Notes: a model not told the origin generated them from the letters alone. Positions 39,834 through 49,067 are shown, counted from the first letter of the stretch. The stretch is 64,000 nt of DNA from Lysinibacillus irui (GCF_028877475.1 NZ_CP113527.1:3093501-3157500), one strand, 5' to 3'. A program made the numbers and translations.

Positions 39834-39887
39834 AAGCTGTCCCAACTATCGTCCTTATGCGATAAGTTGGTGACAGCTTTTTTGTTT
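39834..39887 (+). terminator. Intrinsic terminator of the qox operon
   Basis: A long stem (AAGCTGTC-CCAACTATCG paired with CGATAAGTTGG-GACAGCTT) with an 8-nt loop is followed by a T run. Confidence 0.93.
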
Positions 39888-40055
39888 TTCCCTTTATTCA
39901 TTTATTAATTATAACGTATACTACTAATATCAGTAGGAAAAATGTTGTTTTTTTAATAAAAATCTAGTACTTTTTTAACAATTTACGAAACTTTTCCTTT
40001 TCTAGCGCGTATAGTAGTAGATAGTGTTTTTTACCAAGAATAGGAGATGAAAGAA

Positions 40056-40913
40056 ATGAAGAAAGTTTTTAAAGTATTAGCAGTTGGAACACTAGCATTG
40101 ACACTTGCGGCTTGTAACTCAAGCGCTACCCCTACGAAAGACACAACGAAAACAAGCAAGCTTACTTTAGAGCAAGTGTATGACAAAGCGGTGGACCGCC
40201 AGGCTGACATTAAAAGTGCGAGTGCCAAAATGGACATGACACAGGTGACAAAGGTTGGATCTGGAGAAGAGGCAATGGAGTTTTCTATCGACTCTAATAT
40301 GGAAATGGACATCATTGTTGACCCACTTGCAATGCATTTATCAGGGTCTATGTCGATGCCAGATATGATGAGTGAAGGTGAAGAAACAACGGACATGCCA
40401 ATGGAAATGTATATGAAAAAAGATACTGGCCTGTTTATGAAAGATACGACAACTGATAGCTGGATGAAGCTTCCTGATGAAAACTTTGAAGCAATTTTAG
40501 ATCAAACAGCTGCTTCTGCAGATGCGAAAGAACAACTAGAACAACTAAAAAAATTCATTGGTGATTTTTCATTTGAGCAAACAGATGATGAATATGTTCT
40601 TACATTAGAAGCAAAAGGTGATAAATTTAAAGAGCTAATTGATTCTGAAATTAATAAATCGATGCAAGGTATGGGGTTAGAGGAAAACCCACTGGATCAA
40701 TTAACAATTGAAAAAATCAACTATGTACTTCATATCGATAAAGAGACTTTCGATACAAACAAAATGGATATGAATTTTGATTTAAAAATGGCAGTAGAAG
40801 GTGACGAATTAGTAATGAATACAAAATCAGTCGTTACTTATACTGAATTTAATCATCTAAAAACTATCGATATTCCTCAGAGCATTATTGATAACGCTCA
40901 AACAAGACAATAA
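40056..40913 (+). CDS. Lipoprotein of the DUF6612 type
   Basis: This 285-residue exported lipoprotein (lipobox LTLAAC) is acidic and Met-rich. Its pattern of long antiparallel strands (AMEFSIDSNMEMDIIVDPLAMHL, then MPMEMYMKKDTGLFMKD) resembles LolA/LppX-like folds, as in Bacillales lipoproteins annotated DUF6612. The role is unknown, possibly lipid or hydrophobic-ligand binding at the membrane. The ATG at 40,056 follows AGGAG by nine bases. An ATG three codons earlier abuts the site. It is monocistronic, between two terminators. Confidence 0.78.
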   Translation: MKKVFKVLAVGTLALTLAACNSSATPTKDTTKTSKLTLEQVYDKAVDRQADIKSASAKMDMTQVTKVGSGEEAMEFSIDSNMEMDIIVDPLAMHLSGSMSMPDMMSEGEETTDMPMEMYMKKDTGLFMKDTTTDSWMKLPDENFEAILDQTAASADAKEQLEQLKKFIGDFSFEQTDDEYVLTLEAKGDKFKELIDSEINKSMQGMGLEENPLDQLTIEKINYVLHIDKETFDTNKMDMNFDLKMAVEGDELVMNTKSVVTYTEFNHLKTIDIPQSIIDNAQTRQ

Positions 40914-40916
40914 TAT

Positions 40917-40957
40917 AAAGCACCTGCTTGTTTTCTAATACAAGCAGGTGCTTTTTA
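40917..40957 (+). terminator. Bidirectional intrinsic terminator
   Basis: A 14-bp perfect stem AAGCACCTGCTTGT / ACAAGCAGGTGCTT is followed by T residues on the plus strand and preceded by an A-rich stretch. It lies between convergent lipoprotein and uspA genes. Confidence 0.93.
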
Positions 40958-40988
40958 TGCCGTCTATTTAATAATTACTTTCTCTATA

Positions 40989-41408
40989 CTAGCGAACTAG
41001 TAAGACATCACATAGAGCATGGCGTACAATCTTTTCGGCAACGGATCCTAGCATCATCTTTTCCATACGATTTAATCCAGTCGCGCCACAGACGATTAAA
41101 TCAACATTCGGTAATTGTGTTAAAATACCCTTCGGTGAACCTGTTTCTACTATTGATTCCACCTCGTTGACACCTAATTGTAACGCCTCTTTTTCTAGTT
41201 TTTCCATTTTAAGCATATTTTCTTTCTTTAATTCCTCTGCATATTTTAAATCATAAGCAGATACCGCTCCAAACGATTTCGTATCAATTACGTTCACCAA
41301 TTGTAAAATAGCCTGATGCTGTATTGCTAAATGATTTGCTCTGTCGAATGCTTTGAGTGATTGCTCTGAGAAATCAATTGCGACAGCGATTTTAAGATAA
41401 TTAGCCAT
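40989..41408 (-). CDS. Universal stress protein family
   Basis: This 139-residue protein has the UspA fold, with the ATP-binding pattern G-x2-G-x9-G-S in GATGLNRMEKMMLGSVAEKIV and the N-terminal IAVAIDFSEQSLKAF. The ATG at 41,408 follows GGGAGG. Such proteins bind ATP or related nucleotides under stress. It lies 47 bp downstream of the sugar dehydrogenase gene in the same direction and may be co-transcribed with it. Confidence 0.93.
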   Translation of the reverse strand: MANYLKIAVAIDFSEQSLKAFDRANHLAIQHQAILQLVNVIDTKSFGAVSAYDLKYAEELKKENMLKMEKLEKEALQLGVNEVESIVETGSPKGILTQLPNVDLIVCGATGLNRMEKMMLGSVAEKIVRHALCDVLLVR

Positions 41409-41455
41409 GTTAGTCCTCCCATTCACTTATCTTCCATGTTTTCACAACTATTATA

Positions 41456-42532
41456 TCACAACGGTGTTCGATAGAGCTTATCGTCACGAGATTGTGGATT
41501 TCCACGACCATCCGTATTATTGCTTATAAAATAAAGGTATCCTTCCTCCACAAAAACATCCCGAATTCTACCAAATTCAGTAAAAAGCTCATCTTGTTTA
41601 TTGTTTGTCACATCGAACTGTAACACAGCTGAGCCTCTTAGTGCTGCAACATATAATTGATTATTGACGATGGCCATACCCGATGGTGCCCATGTTTTAG
41701 AAGCACCCGATGTATAGAGTGGTGTTATCATACCTTGCTGTTGGTCCATTCCTTCAATGATTGGCCAACCGTAATTTTTTCCTTTTTCAATCAAATTAAT
41801 TTCATCATTTGCTGAATTGCCATGTTCACTTGCATACATTGTCCCATCCGCTGCCCATGCCATGCCTTGTGGATTTCGATGTCCATAACTATATACATAC
41901 GATTTTGGAAAAGGATTATCGTTTGGTACGGAGCCATCCAAATTGATGCGTAAAATCTTCCCTTCTAGGGCATCCAAATTCTGTGCTAAGGATGGTTGTG
42001 TCGCATCTCCAACCGTAGCATACAGCTTACCATCAGGACCTATTTGCAAACGACCACCATGATGATAGGTACCACTTCTAATGCGATCAATAATGAGATC
42101 CGTCTCTTGCCACCTATTATCGCTCAACGTTAATGTCACAATGCGATTAAACTGTTCCGATCCCTCGACATACGTATAATAGGCATAGGCAACCTGTGCT
42201 GTAGAAAAATTAGGTGCTAGTACAAATCCCAACAATCCGGCCTCTGGCGCTGTTGAGAGCTCTTTCTTTAGCATGACCTGTTGCCTATCAACAGCCCCTT
42301 CCTCAATCTTCACAATATTTCCCGGCCTTTCAGCTATATAAAAAGCAGTTCCACTTTTTTGAATAGACCATGGTGTTTGCAATTGATCTGCTACTATCTC
42401 AGCAGTTGAATTGGTTGTGAGTGTAGAACGCGTGTCTTCGTTATCAGGCCTTTTATGCTCCTTATCTTTGATTGAAGTACAAGCAACACATAAAACTATT
42501 AGTAGCAGGAAAAATGGCATGAGTTGTTTCAT
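41456..42532 (-). CDS. PQQ-type glucose/sorbosone dehydrogenase lipoprotein
   Basis: This 358-residue lipoprotein (lipobox LCVAC, Cys18) has the six-bladed propeller of the soluble quinoprotein glucose dehydrogenase family. It shows LQTPWSI, GLLGFVLAPNF, HHGGRLQIGPDGKLYATVGDA, GHRNPQGMAW and EHGNSANDEINLI, with the expected His and Arg positions of the cofactor pocket. Family members oxidise aldose sugars with PQQ, but many Gram-positive members may use another cofactor or none. No PQQ synthesis genes lie in the window. Confidence 0.88.
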   Translation of the reverse strand: MKQLMPFFLLLIVLCVACTSIKDKEHKRPDNEDTRSTLTTNSTAEIVADQLQTPWSIQKSGTAFYIAERPGNIVKIEEGAVDRQQVMLKKELSTAPEAGLLGFVLAPNFSTAQVAYAYYTYVEGSEQFNRIVTLTLSDNRWQETDLIIDRIRSGTYHHGGRLQIGPDGKLYATVGDATQPSLAQNLDALEGKILRINLDGSVPNDNPFPKSYVYSYGHRNPQGMAWAADGTMYASEHGNSANDEINLIEKGKNYGWPIIEGMDQQQGMITPLYTSGASKTWAPSGMAIVNNQLYVAALRGSAVLQFDVTNNKQDELFTEFGRIRDVFVEEGYLYFISNNTDGRGNPQSRDDKLYRTPL

Positions 42533-42579
42533 TGTTTATCATCCTTTCCTTGATATTCTAGCGATACGTTATAAAAATA

Positions 42580-42603
42580 GAAAAAGACGTCATCTAGACG
42601 CCT
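42580..42603 (-). terminator. Intrinsic terminator after the small ORF
   Basis: A 7-bp stem AGACGTC / GACGCCT (one G-T pair) with a 5-nt loop is followed on the minus strand by five T residues. It overlaps the stop region of the small ORF. Confidence 0.7.
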
Positions 42604-42758
42604 CTTTTATTACCTTTTATACTATCAAACATAATTATTTCACCATATGCTTTTGTTTTTTCTAATACTTCAAGATACGCTTCTTTCCGATGGATGAGTC
42701 GTTCTTGTTGCAATTTTTGATGGGAATGTTGAAAATCATCAATAGCTACTTTGTCCAT
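42594..42758 (-). CDS. Small protein, function unknown
   Basis: The 54-residue highly charged, helical product starts MDKVAIDDFQHSHQKLQQERL. AGAGGTGAG lies immediately upstream of the ATG at 42,758, and a hairpin with T run follows the stop, so it looks like a real gene. No membrane segment or signal is present. I do not recognise a family. The upstream extension to 42,791 lacks a site. Confidence 0.65.
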   Translation of the reverse strand: MDKVAIDDFQHSHQKLQQERLIHRKEAYLEVLEKTKAYGEIIMFDSIKGNKRGV

Positions 42759-42910
42759 AAACTCACCTCTTATAGTAGTATAGAATATCACTATTATAAT
42801 ATTGGAAAATTCTTACGACAATTCTATTTCTATTTTTGATTACAAGTTCCCAATCAGAAAAAGGATAAAAGACATAAAAATGTTGTTAATAGCTATTCAA
42901 ATTTATCTAG

Positions 42911-43327
42911 CTAATGCAGGAAATAAGGCAGCACTTTCTCTTCTACTGCTTGTTCTCCTGCCTGAATCCATCTACTTTTATCATGAATGTGTCCATCTGT
43001 ATCAAGTGGTGTTTGGAATTGGCTAGCACCAGTTGCGTCTAGTAAAGATCCCTCGTCATAATCTAAGCCAATATTGGCAACATGCTTAATGACAAACGGC
43101 TTTTGAAAACGAATTTGGCAATCTTCATTATCAAGTTCTCCAGATGTTACGATGAAGGGGACGCGTAAATATATAGTTTCGCCCGCTTCTTTCCATAATA
43201 CCGAATCGAAACTGCCTTTATAATACTCCCAATTACCTCCGATTGTAAAACCACGATCGGCAATTTTATCTCGTAAATAACCAAAACCAATCTCTTTCCC
43301 AACAATTTTTGAATCAAACTGTAACAA
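42911..43327 (-). CDS. YugN-like family protein
   Basis: This 138-residue soluble protein fits the YugN family pattern: GGNWEYYKGSFDSVLWKEAGETIYLRVPF, then ELDNEDCQIRFQKPFVIKHVANIGLD. Function of the family is unknown. The start is probably the TTG at 43,327 preceded by AAAGGAGGAG at ten bases; the open frame reaches 43,348. It stands alone, between the small ORF and the hydrolase operon. Confidence 0.8.
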   Translation of the reverse strand: MLQFDSKIVGKEIGFGYLRDKIADRGFTIGGNWEYYKGSFDSVLWKEAGETIYLRVPFIVTSGELDNEDCQIRFQKPFVIKHVANIGLDYDEGSLLDATGASQFQTPLDTDGHIHDKSRWIQAGEQAVEEKVLPYFLH

Positions 43328-43424
43328 TTTGCACTCTCCTCCTTTCACTCAATAAAAGTCTAACCTAAAAGGTGGCATTACAAACTTGCTATGTACTAAT
43401 TAAAAATTGGTGAATGAACACTAT

Positions 43425-43463
43425 CAAAAAATCTCGAAGCTTGATATATCAAAGCTTCGAGAC
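43425..43463 (-). terminator. Intrinsic terminator of the oxidoreductase operon
   Basis: An 11-bp stem TCTCGAAGCTT / AAGCTTCGAGA with a short AT-rich loop is followed on the minus strand by six T residues. Confidence 0.92.
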
Positions 43464-43475
43464 ATTCTAAAATTT

Positions 43476-44432
43476 TTATAGAGGAACCGAAATATTGCGG
43501 TTTAAAACATATTTAGCTGCTTCTACATACTCCGTAACAGCTCTTTGACTTATATCAGCAGTTGGAACAATGCTTTCAAAGCCATGATAGCATCCAGGAT
43601 ATAAGTGGAATTCTACATCTACTCCTGCCTGGCATAACTTTGTGACATATTGTAAAGTCTCATCACGGAATGGATCTAATTGACCAACACATGTATACGT
43701 AAACGGTAAACCTGATAGATCTTCTGCTCTAGCTGGAGCGGCATATTGAGACACATTAGCACTGCCGTTTTCTCCATTCAAATACATTTCCCATCCCTTT
43801 TGATTAAGATCATGGTTCCAAATCATATGCCCAGTAATTTCTAATGAGGATGGTGTATTATTACGATCATCTATCATTGGATATAGAGGCATTTGGAAGC
43901 TAAGCTTTGGATAGTTACGATCACGAGTAAGTAATGCAAGGGCAGCTGTTAGCCCTCCACCAGCACTTGCGCCTGCAATGCCTAGACGATTAGGATCGAT
44001 TCCTAGTTCATCTGCATGATCCGCTACCCATTTTAATGCGGAATAACAATCTTCCAGCGGTGCAGGATATGGGTGTTCAGGTGCAAGTCTGTAGTCTACA
44101 GATACAACGACACATTTTGCTTCATTGACAAAGCGCTGACATAGTAAATCATCCCCCTCCGGAGCACCTAACACATACCCACCACCATGAATCCATAGCA
44201 GCCCTGGGTAAATCTCATTTTGCTCTTTTGGCTTATAAATTCTAACGCGCAGTGAATCATGATGATCAGCAGGCCCCTGAATCATTTTATTCTCAACTGC
44301 AATATGTTCATCTATTGGTGCTGGTACGGCAACTGCCGCCATTCCCTCTCGTGTAGCCTGTACATTGTCTAAATCTAAAGGGGGAAATAAAGCTAATGTT
44401 TCTTTTAGTTCTGGATTAATTCGATGTTCCAT
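43476..44432 (-). CDS. Alpha/beta hydrolase, hormone-sensitive lipase family
   Basis: This 318-residue esterase-type hydrolase has the oxyanion motif HGGG at 82-85, the nucleophile elbow GASAG with Ser156, Asp253 in LDPFRDE, and His283 in CYHGFE. The catalytic triad is complete. The family hydrolyses short esters and lactones. It is the third gene in an operon after a Baeyer-Villiger monooxygenase and an SDR, so its natural substrate is probably the ester or lactone made by the monooxygenase. Confidence 0.93.
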   Translation of the reverse strand: MEHRINPELKETLALFPPLDLDNVQATREGMAAVAVPAPIDEHIAVENKMIQGPADHHDSLRVRIYKPKEQNEIYPGLLWIHGGGYVLGAPEGDDLLCQRFVNEAKCVVVSVDYRLAPEHPYPAPLEDCYSALKWVADHADELGIDPNRLGIAGASAGGGLTAALALLTRDRNYPKLSFQMPLYPMIDDRNNTPSSLEITGHMIWNHDLNQKGWEMYLNGENGSANVSQYAAPARAEDLSGLPFTYTCVGQLDPFRDETLQYVTKLCQAGVDVEFHLYPGCYHGFESIVPTADISQRAVTEYVEAAKYVLNRNISVPL

Positions 44433-44463
44433 TCTGATCCATCCTCTCTTATTTAGCTATTTT

Positions 44464-45189
44464 TCAAGAAGTTAATCCGCCATCAATAGTTATGACAGCG
44501 CCGTTTACATAGGAAGCTTCTGGTGAAATTAAGAAAGCGATTACATTTGCAACTTCAATAGGGTCCGCTAATCTTCGCAATGGCCCATTTTCTTCTGGGC
44601 TTGATGCTAATCCCTTTGTCATGTTTGTCATCACACCACCAGGACAAATTGCATTAACCCGAATACCACTTGGTCCATATTCAATAGCAGCTGTTTTCGT
44701 TAGCCCAACAACACCGTGCTTACTAGCTGCATAGCCACCTAAATAGGGTTGTCCTTGTATACCTGCTGCTGATGCGGTATTGACAATAACACCTGACTGT
44801 TGTTGCTCCATTTCTTTCAACACATACTTTAAACCTAAAAAAGCCCCTTTAAGATTGACCGAAATTACTCGATCAAACGTCTCTTCATCTAAATCTCCAA
44901 GAAGTGCTGGAGGGCTTAAAACACCTGCATTATTAATAAAGGCATCAATCCTGCCAAATGTTTCTTTTGCAGCGTCCACATACTTTTTGACATCTTGGCT
45001 TTTTGCCACATCAGCTTGGACAAAAATTGCGTGTTGTTGATGTTTCTTCACTACGCTTAATGTATCTTGACCATTTTTTTCATCAAAATCTACTAATACT
45101 AAAGCCTTGTCCTTTTTTGCAAGTAGTTTAGCAGCCTCTCTGCCTATACCACTTCCGGCACCTGTAATAATGACTACTTGTTGCTCCAT
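44464..45189 (-). CDS. Short-chain dehydrogenase/reductase
   Basis: This 241-residue Rossmann enzyme has TGAGSGIG at 9-16, NNAG at 86-89, Ser140, and YAASK with Tyr153 and Lys157. The Asp after beta-2 (LVDFDEK) suggests NAD(H) preference. It probably oxidises a secondary alcohol to the ketone used by the neighbouring monooxygenase, or the reverse. GAGAGGAG precedes the ATG. It lies 26 bp after the monooxygenase gene and 31 bp before the hydrolase gene. Confidence 0.93.
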   Translation of the reverse strand: MEQQVVIITGAGSGIGREAAKLLAKKDKALVLVDFDEKNGQDTLSVVKKHQQHAIFVQADVAKSQDVKKYVDAAKETFGRIDAFINNAGVLSPPALLGDLDEETFDRVISVNLKGAFLGLKYVLKEMEQQQSGVIVNTASAAGIQGQPYLGGYAASKHGVVGLTKTAAIEYGPSGIRVNAICPGGVMTNMTKGLASSPEENGPLRRLADPIEVANVIAFLISPEASYVNGAVITIDGGLTS

Positions 45190-45215
45190 ATTTATATATG
45201 CTCCTCTCTCTCAAA

Positions 45216-46841
45216 CTATGATATCGATTTTAATTTCATTAGCTTAAAGCCCTCATAATGGTTTTGAGCAACTTCATTGCACCGTTTTGTATAATAATCA
45301 AATCCTCCAAGATAGATTAAAAAACTTCGAGGTTTCCCTTCAATATTAGCTCCTGTATACCAGGAATCACCTTTGACGTATAGTGTTTCATTAGCAATCT
45401 CTCTACAATGCTTGCTCCATGCTATTTCTGCTTCCTCAAAGGGTTCCATTATTTCAATGTCGTGTTCACGTAAGTAGTTAATGCATTGTGCAATCCATTC
45501 TACATGCTGTTCAATAGCGACAGGCATATTCACAAGTACAGAAGGGCTTTCTGGTCCCGTTATCATAAATAAATTTGGAAAACCAGCTGTTGTAAGTCCG
45601 AGGTAGGTTTGAACAGATGCACCATTCTCCCATTTTTCTTTCAGTGTCACGCCACCCCTTCCCCGAATATCAATTTTAAATAACGGCCCCGTCATACCAT
45701 CATAGCCAGTAGCAAAAATGATGATATCTAAATCGTACTGATCGTCGGATGTCTGAATACCTGTTTCGGTTATTCGTTGAATAGGTGATGCTTTCACATC
45801 CACAAGTAAAACATTATCTCTGTTATAGGTTTCAAAATAATCGCTATCTAAAACTTGTCTTTTTGTCCCATACATATATGTAGGACATAATCTTTCAGCT
45901 ACAATTGGATCTTTGACAGTTTGACGTATTTTGGAGCGAATAAATTCCGCTGCTTCTTCATTGGATTGTTCATTCGTTAACAAATCATGATAAGTCACTG
46001 AGAAGGCAAAGCCACCTTGTGCCCAAGCCTCTTCAAAAACCTCTAGCCTTCTATCATCACTATCCTCCATGGCAGACTGCTGATTTTGTGCAAAGGGTGT
46101 ACCCGAAACAGAATTTCTCATCGCATGCTTTAACGTTTCGAAGTTTTGCTTTGTTTCTTTTATAAAGTCGTTATCATATGGATGATTACGGGCTGGGATC
46201 GTGTACTGTGGCGTCCGTTGGAATACGGTTAAATGTGCTGCTTCTTTTGCTATAACAGGTATTGCTTGAATGCCACTTGAGCCTGTCCCAATAATCCCTA
46301 CTCGTTTTCCCTTAAAGTTAACTTTTTCATGTGGCCAATGCCCAGTATGATACCATTTTCCGTGAAATTGTTGTAACCCTTGAATGTTAGGAATATTAGC
46401 AGCAGATAAACAACCTATTCCTGTTATAAAGTACTTTGTTAAAATCTGCTGTCCATCATTTAAATGAATGAGCCATTTATTCTGTTCCTCATCAAAATGT
46501 GCTGCATGGACACGTGTGTTGAATTGGATACTTTCTCGTAACTGAAAACGATCTGTCACATAATTTAAATAGCGCAATATTTCTTCTTGTTCTGGGAATC
46601 TAGATGTCCATGTCCATTCTTCATATAATTCCTTTGAGAAAGTATAATTGTAATAGATGCTTTCGATATCACACCTAGCACCAGGATAACGATTCCAATA
46701 CCATACCCCTCCTACACCATCTCCAGCCTCATATACAATGGTAGAAAAACCATTACTCCTTAGCTGATGTAACATATACAAGCCCGCAAACCCTGCACCT
46801 AAAACAACTGCATCCACCTCGTTGACTGTTTGACTCCCCAA
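45216..46841 (-). CDS. Baeyer-Villiger monooxygenase
   Basis: This 541-residue flavoprotein has the FAD motif GAGFAG at 15-20, the GGVWYWNRYPGARCD segment, the family fingerprint FxGxxxHxxxWP (FHGKWYHTGHWP), and an NADPH Rossmann site GIIGTGSSG. Baeyer-Villiger enzymes of this group insert an oxygen next to a ketone carbonyl to give an ester or lactone. The start is a TTG at 46,841 with GAGGGGG eight bases upstream. It is the first gene of a three-gene operon, divergent from a LuxR-type regulator. Confidence 0.94.
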   Translation of the reverse strand: MGSQTVNEVDAVVLGAGFAGLYMLHQLRSNGFSTIVYEAGDGVGGVWYWNRYPGARCDIESIYYNYTFSKELYEEWTWTSRFPEQEEILRYLNYVTDRFQLRESIQFNTRVHAAHFDEEQNKWLIHLNDGQQILTKYFITGIGCLSAANIPNIQGLQQFHGKWYHTGHWPHEKVNFKGKRVGIIGTGSSGIQAIPVIAKEAAHLTVFQRTPQYTIPARNHPYDNDFIKETKQNFETLKHAMRNSVSGTPFAQNQQSAMEDSDDRRLEVFEEAWAQGGFAFSVTYHDLLTNEQSNEEAAEFIRSKIRQTVKDPIVAERLCPTYMYGTKRQVLDSDYFETYNRDNVLLVDVKASPIQRITETGIQTSDDQYDLDIIIFATGYDGMTGPLFKIDIRGRGGVTLKEKWENGASVQTYLGLTTAGFPNLFMITGPESPSVLVNMPVAIEQHVEWIAQCINYLREHDIEIMEPFEEAEIAWSKHCREIANETLYVKGDSWYTGANIEGKPRSFLIYLGGFDYYTKRCNEVAQNHYEGFKLMKLKSIS

Positions 46842-46882
46842 ATTTTGTGCCCCCTCATCTTCATAATTTACTTAATACGAAC

Positions 46883-46905
46883 TAAGAAAATAATGGATTT
46901 TCTTA
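46883..46905. promoter_or_regulatory. Dyad in the monooxygenase-regulator intergenic region
   Basis: A perfect 9-bp inverted repeat TAAGAAAAT-N5-ATTTTCTTA lies about 42 bp upstream of the monooxygenase start. It is a candidate operator for the divergent regulator. Confidence 0.5.
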
Positions 46906-46933
46906 ACTTAAATACTACAACTTACAGAATATA

Positions 46934-46962
46934 TTGAAAATTCCTTATTTTAAGGGTAGTAT
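46934..46962 (+). promoter_or_regulatory. Likely promoter of the LuxR-type regulator
   Basis: TTGAAA (46,934-46,939) and TAGTAT (46,957-46,962) are separated by 17 bp, upstream of the regulator start at 46,986. Confidence 0.6.
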
Positions 46963-46985
46963 ATACCTAAAAAAGGGGATAAATC

Positions 46986-47681
46986 ATGTCCAATCTTTAT
47001 ACCATTCAAAAACGTTTCGACACGATCCAAAGTTTTGCTAATCATGAAGAGTTGTTGATACACATTTTGCAGGTATATTTAGATTCTTTTCCTCTCAAGG
47101 ATGCCTATTTATTAAGGTATTCTCCAATAGGCTTTGTAGCTGAAGGCATAATTTTTTTGAATGAATCTGGTGGTAGTCATATCGGTGAAATTCGAGAAGA
47201 AATTCGTAGTTTTCCTATTATTTACTCTGCTATCGAAGATAAGAAAGCTAAATTTTGTACAGGTATCGATTATTTAAAGAATATTAGTATTAAATATTCT
47301 ATTCACTCGCAAAATAATTCGTTTTTAATTGTCCCCATTTTTATAGGTCAATATGTTTTTGGATATATTTGTAGTACACAAATGGAGGAAGGGACTACTA
47401 TAACGGAAAAGATCTTAGAAGACTTAACGACCTTTGGGAACATTATTGGCCAGCTTTTCATTCAAGCAAGAAACGGTAAAAAAGAAGTCTCACTTAGCAA
47501 AAGAGAGCTTGAGGTAATGCGACAGGTAGCAATAGGAGAAAGTACGAAGGAAATTGCAGGTTTTATGAATCTTAGTGAATTAACTATTACTCAATATGTT
47601 AAATCTGCTATCAAAAAATTGCATGCTAAAAATCGCTCTCACGCCATTAGCATTCTTTATCAGGAAGGCATCCTTCTATAA
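46986..47681 (+). CDS. LuxR-type transcriptional regulator with GAF-like sensor
   Basis: This 231-residue regulator has a C-terminal LuxR helix-turn-helix at about 168-228 (SKRELEVMRQVAIGESTKEIAGFMNLSELTITQYVKS). The N-terminal 150 residues look GAF-like, with an alternating strand-helix pattern. No receiver domain is present. It lies divergent from the hydrolase-SDR-monooxygenase operon, and most likely senses a small molecule and controls that operon. AAAGGGG precedes the ATG. A terminator follows. Confidence 0.85.
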   Translation: MSNLYTIQKRFDTIQSFANHEELLIHILQVYLDSFPLKDAYLLRYSPIGFVAEGIIFLNESGGSHIGEIREEIRSFPIIYSAIEDKKAKFCTGIDYLKNISIKYSIHSQNNSFLIVPIFIGQYVFGYICSTQMEEGTTITEKILEDLTTFGNIIGQLFIQARNGKKEVSLSKRELEVMRQVAIGESTKEIAGFMNLSELTITQYVKSAIKKLHAKNRSHAISILYQEGILL

Positions 47682-47718
47682 AAATAAGGGGAGCTAGTTA
47701 CTCCCCTTATTTTTATTA
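47681..47718 (+). terminator. Intrinsic terminator after the LuxR-type regulator
   Basis: A 13-bp stem AAAATAAGGGGAG / CTCCCCTTATTTT with a 7-nt loop is followed by T residues. Confidence 0.92.
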
Positions 47719-47856
47719 ACTTTTATATTCAAATTGAGTGTCAGGAACTCTATCAAAATAAATAATTTCTAATGAGAAAAAAATCTTCCTTTTAAAGTGG
47801 TTCATGCATATGGTCAATGAGTTCAATCGATCTCCGTTTCCATCATATTCCGACTC

Positions 47857-47885
47857 AAAAAAGGTGATTAAACAAGTTAATCACC
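47857..47885 (-). terminator. Intrinsic terminator of the ger operon
   Basis: A 9-bp stem GGTGATTAA / TTAATCACC with a 5-nt loop is followed on the minus strand by six T residues. It overlaps the gerC stop codon. Confidence 0.9.
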
Positions 47886-49067
47886 AGACGTGCCGTAATC
47901 CTTGATGGATATAGTAACATCACATGTAATTGGAACTTCACTAAAAATTTGATCCCAATCTTTTTTTACTTTTTTCCATACCTTTGGATACTCAATTCTC
48001 AATTTATTGCCAAACCCTGCAACATCCGTCTGATATTCTTGTTGCAATTTATCCAATGTTTTCATCACTAAACGTTCAATTTCTTTCTCGATTATTTTCT
48101 CTGCTTTTTTCAAAAATTGATTATTAAATGTTTTGTCTGCTAGTACCCAATGCTCTGCTATTCTGCCTTCGGAATTTATTTTGATTGTAAAAGAAATACG
48201 ATCCCCTTCAACATGCGGGATAATCTTAGTTTTCAAAGACAATATTTCATATACGATAGGGGAATTCGACGCTTCATCAAAACCCTTTACTAAGCCTCCC
48301 TTTCCTTCACCCGTAATCCATGCAATACCCTCTAAGTCACTTTCATTTAAAAAACCTTTTAGTTTTTTGGATTTCCCTTCAATGACCGCAGCTCCTGAAA
48401 ATTTTACTTCCTCATCTTCTACCACCACATTTTGTAATAAGAAGCTAGAATGTGAATACAGTTTCCCTTCTAATTTAGCTATCGTCATAGGAGGCAAAAT
48501 CTTTGTCGTTCGTTCGTGTCCACGCATCATTTCTACCAATTGAAAGGCTGGAATTTTAGTTGGTTCATTTGTTTCAAGCACCTGCCTTGCTTGCCCCTGA
48601 GCAATTAGCAATATTCCGCTTGGTCGTATTTCCAACTCTCTTAGAAAAAAATCCAACGTTTGTTGCAAGTTGATAGTACTTGCAAGGTCCTCTCCAATCA
48701 CAATCACTTTGGAATGTTCAGCAAAAGCACGTTTATCAATCTTTAACACCATATTCCGTAGTGTAGGCAAAACGGCATCTCCTGTTTCCGAAACGTTTTT
48801 GTAGGCTTTCTGATGTATTGGCCCTGTTTTGGTACCCGTAGAAGTTGTCTCTGAAGTGACAAGTTGATTCGTGACCGTAAGCAGCTCTCTATTAGCATAT
48901 CTAGCCTCTTGTTGCTCTTCTGACGTAACGTCCCCAGTTTCTAAATCCAAGGACGTACCTACAATTAGCCCTAAGTCTTCAATCTCTTTACTACTCCAGC
49001 AGCCTGTGAGAAGTAGGGCAACCATCATCACTAGTAAAAGATGCACATATCGAAGAGTTCGCTTCAT
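47877..49067 (-). CDS. Spore germination lipoprotein, Ger(x)C family
   Basis: This 396-residue lipoprotein has a signal with lipobox LLTGCW (Cys22/23) followed by the typical WSSKEIEDLGLIVGTSLD opening of GerAC-type proteins, and an alpha/beta C-terminal domain. GerC subunits sit outside the spore inner membrane and help the receptor respond to nutrients. Its start overlaps the permease stop by four bases. It is the third gene of a complete A-B-C operon. Confidence 0.93.
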   Translation of the reverse strand: MKRTLRYVHLLLVMMVALLLTGCWSSKEIEDLGLIVGTSLDLETGDVTSEEQQEARYANRELLTVTNQLVTSETTSTGTKTGPIHQKAYKNVSETGDAVLPTLRNMVLKIDKRAFAEHSKVIVIGEDLASTINLQQTLDFFLRELEIRPSGILLIAQGQARQVLETNEPTKIPAFQLVEMMRGHERTTKILPPMTIAKLEGKLYSHSSFLLQNVVVEDEEVKFSGAAVIEGKSKKLKGFLNESDLEGIAWITGEGKGGLVKGFDEASNSPIVYEILSLKTKIIPHVEGDRISFTIKINSEGRIAEHWVLADKTFNNQFLKKAEKIIEKEIERLVMKTLDKLQQEYQTDVAGFGNKLRIEYPKVWKKVKKDWDQIFSEVPITCDVTISIKDYGTSGD

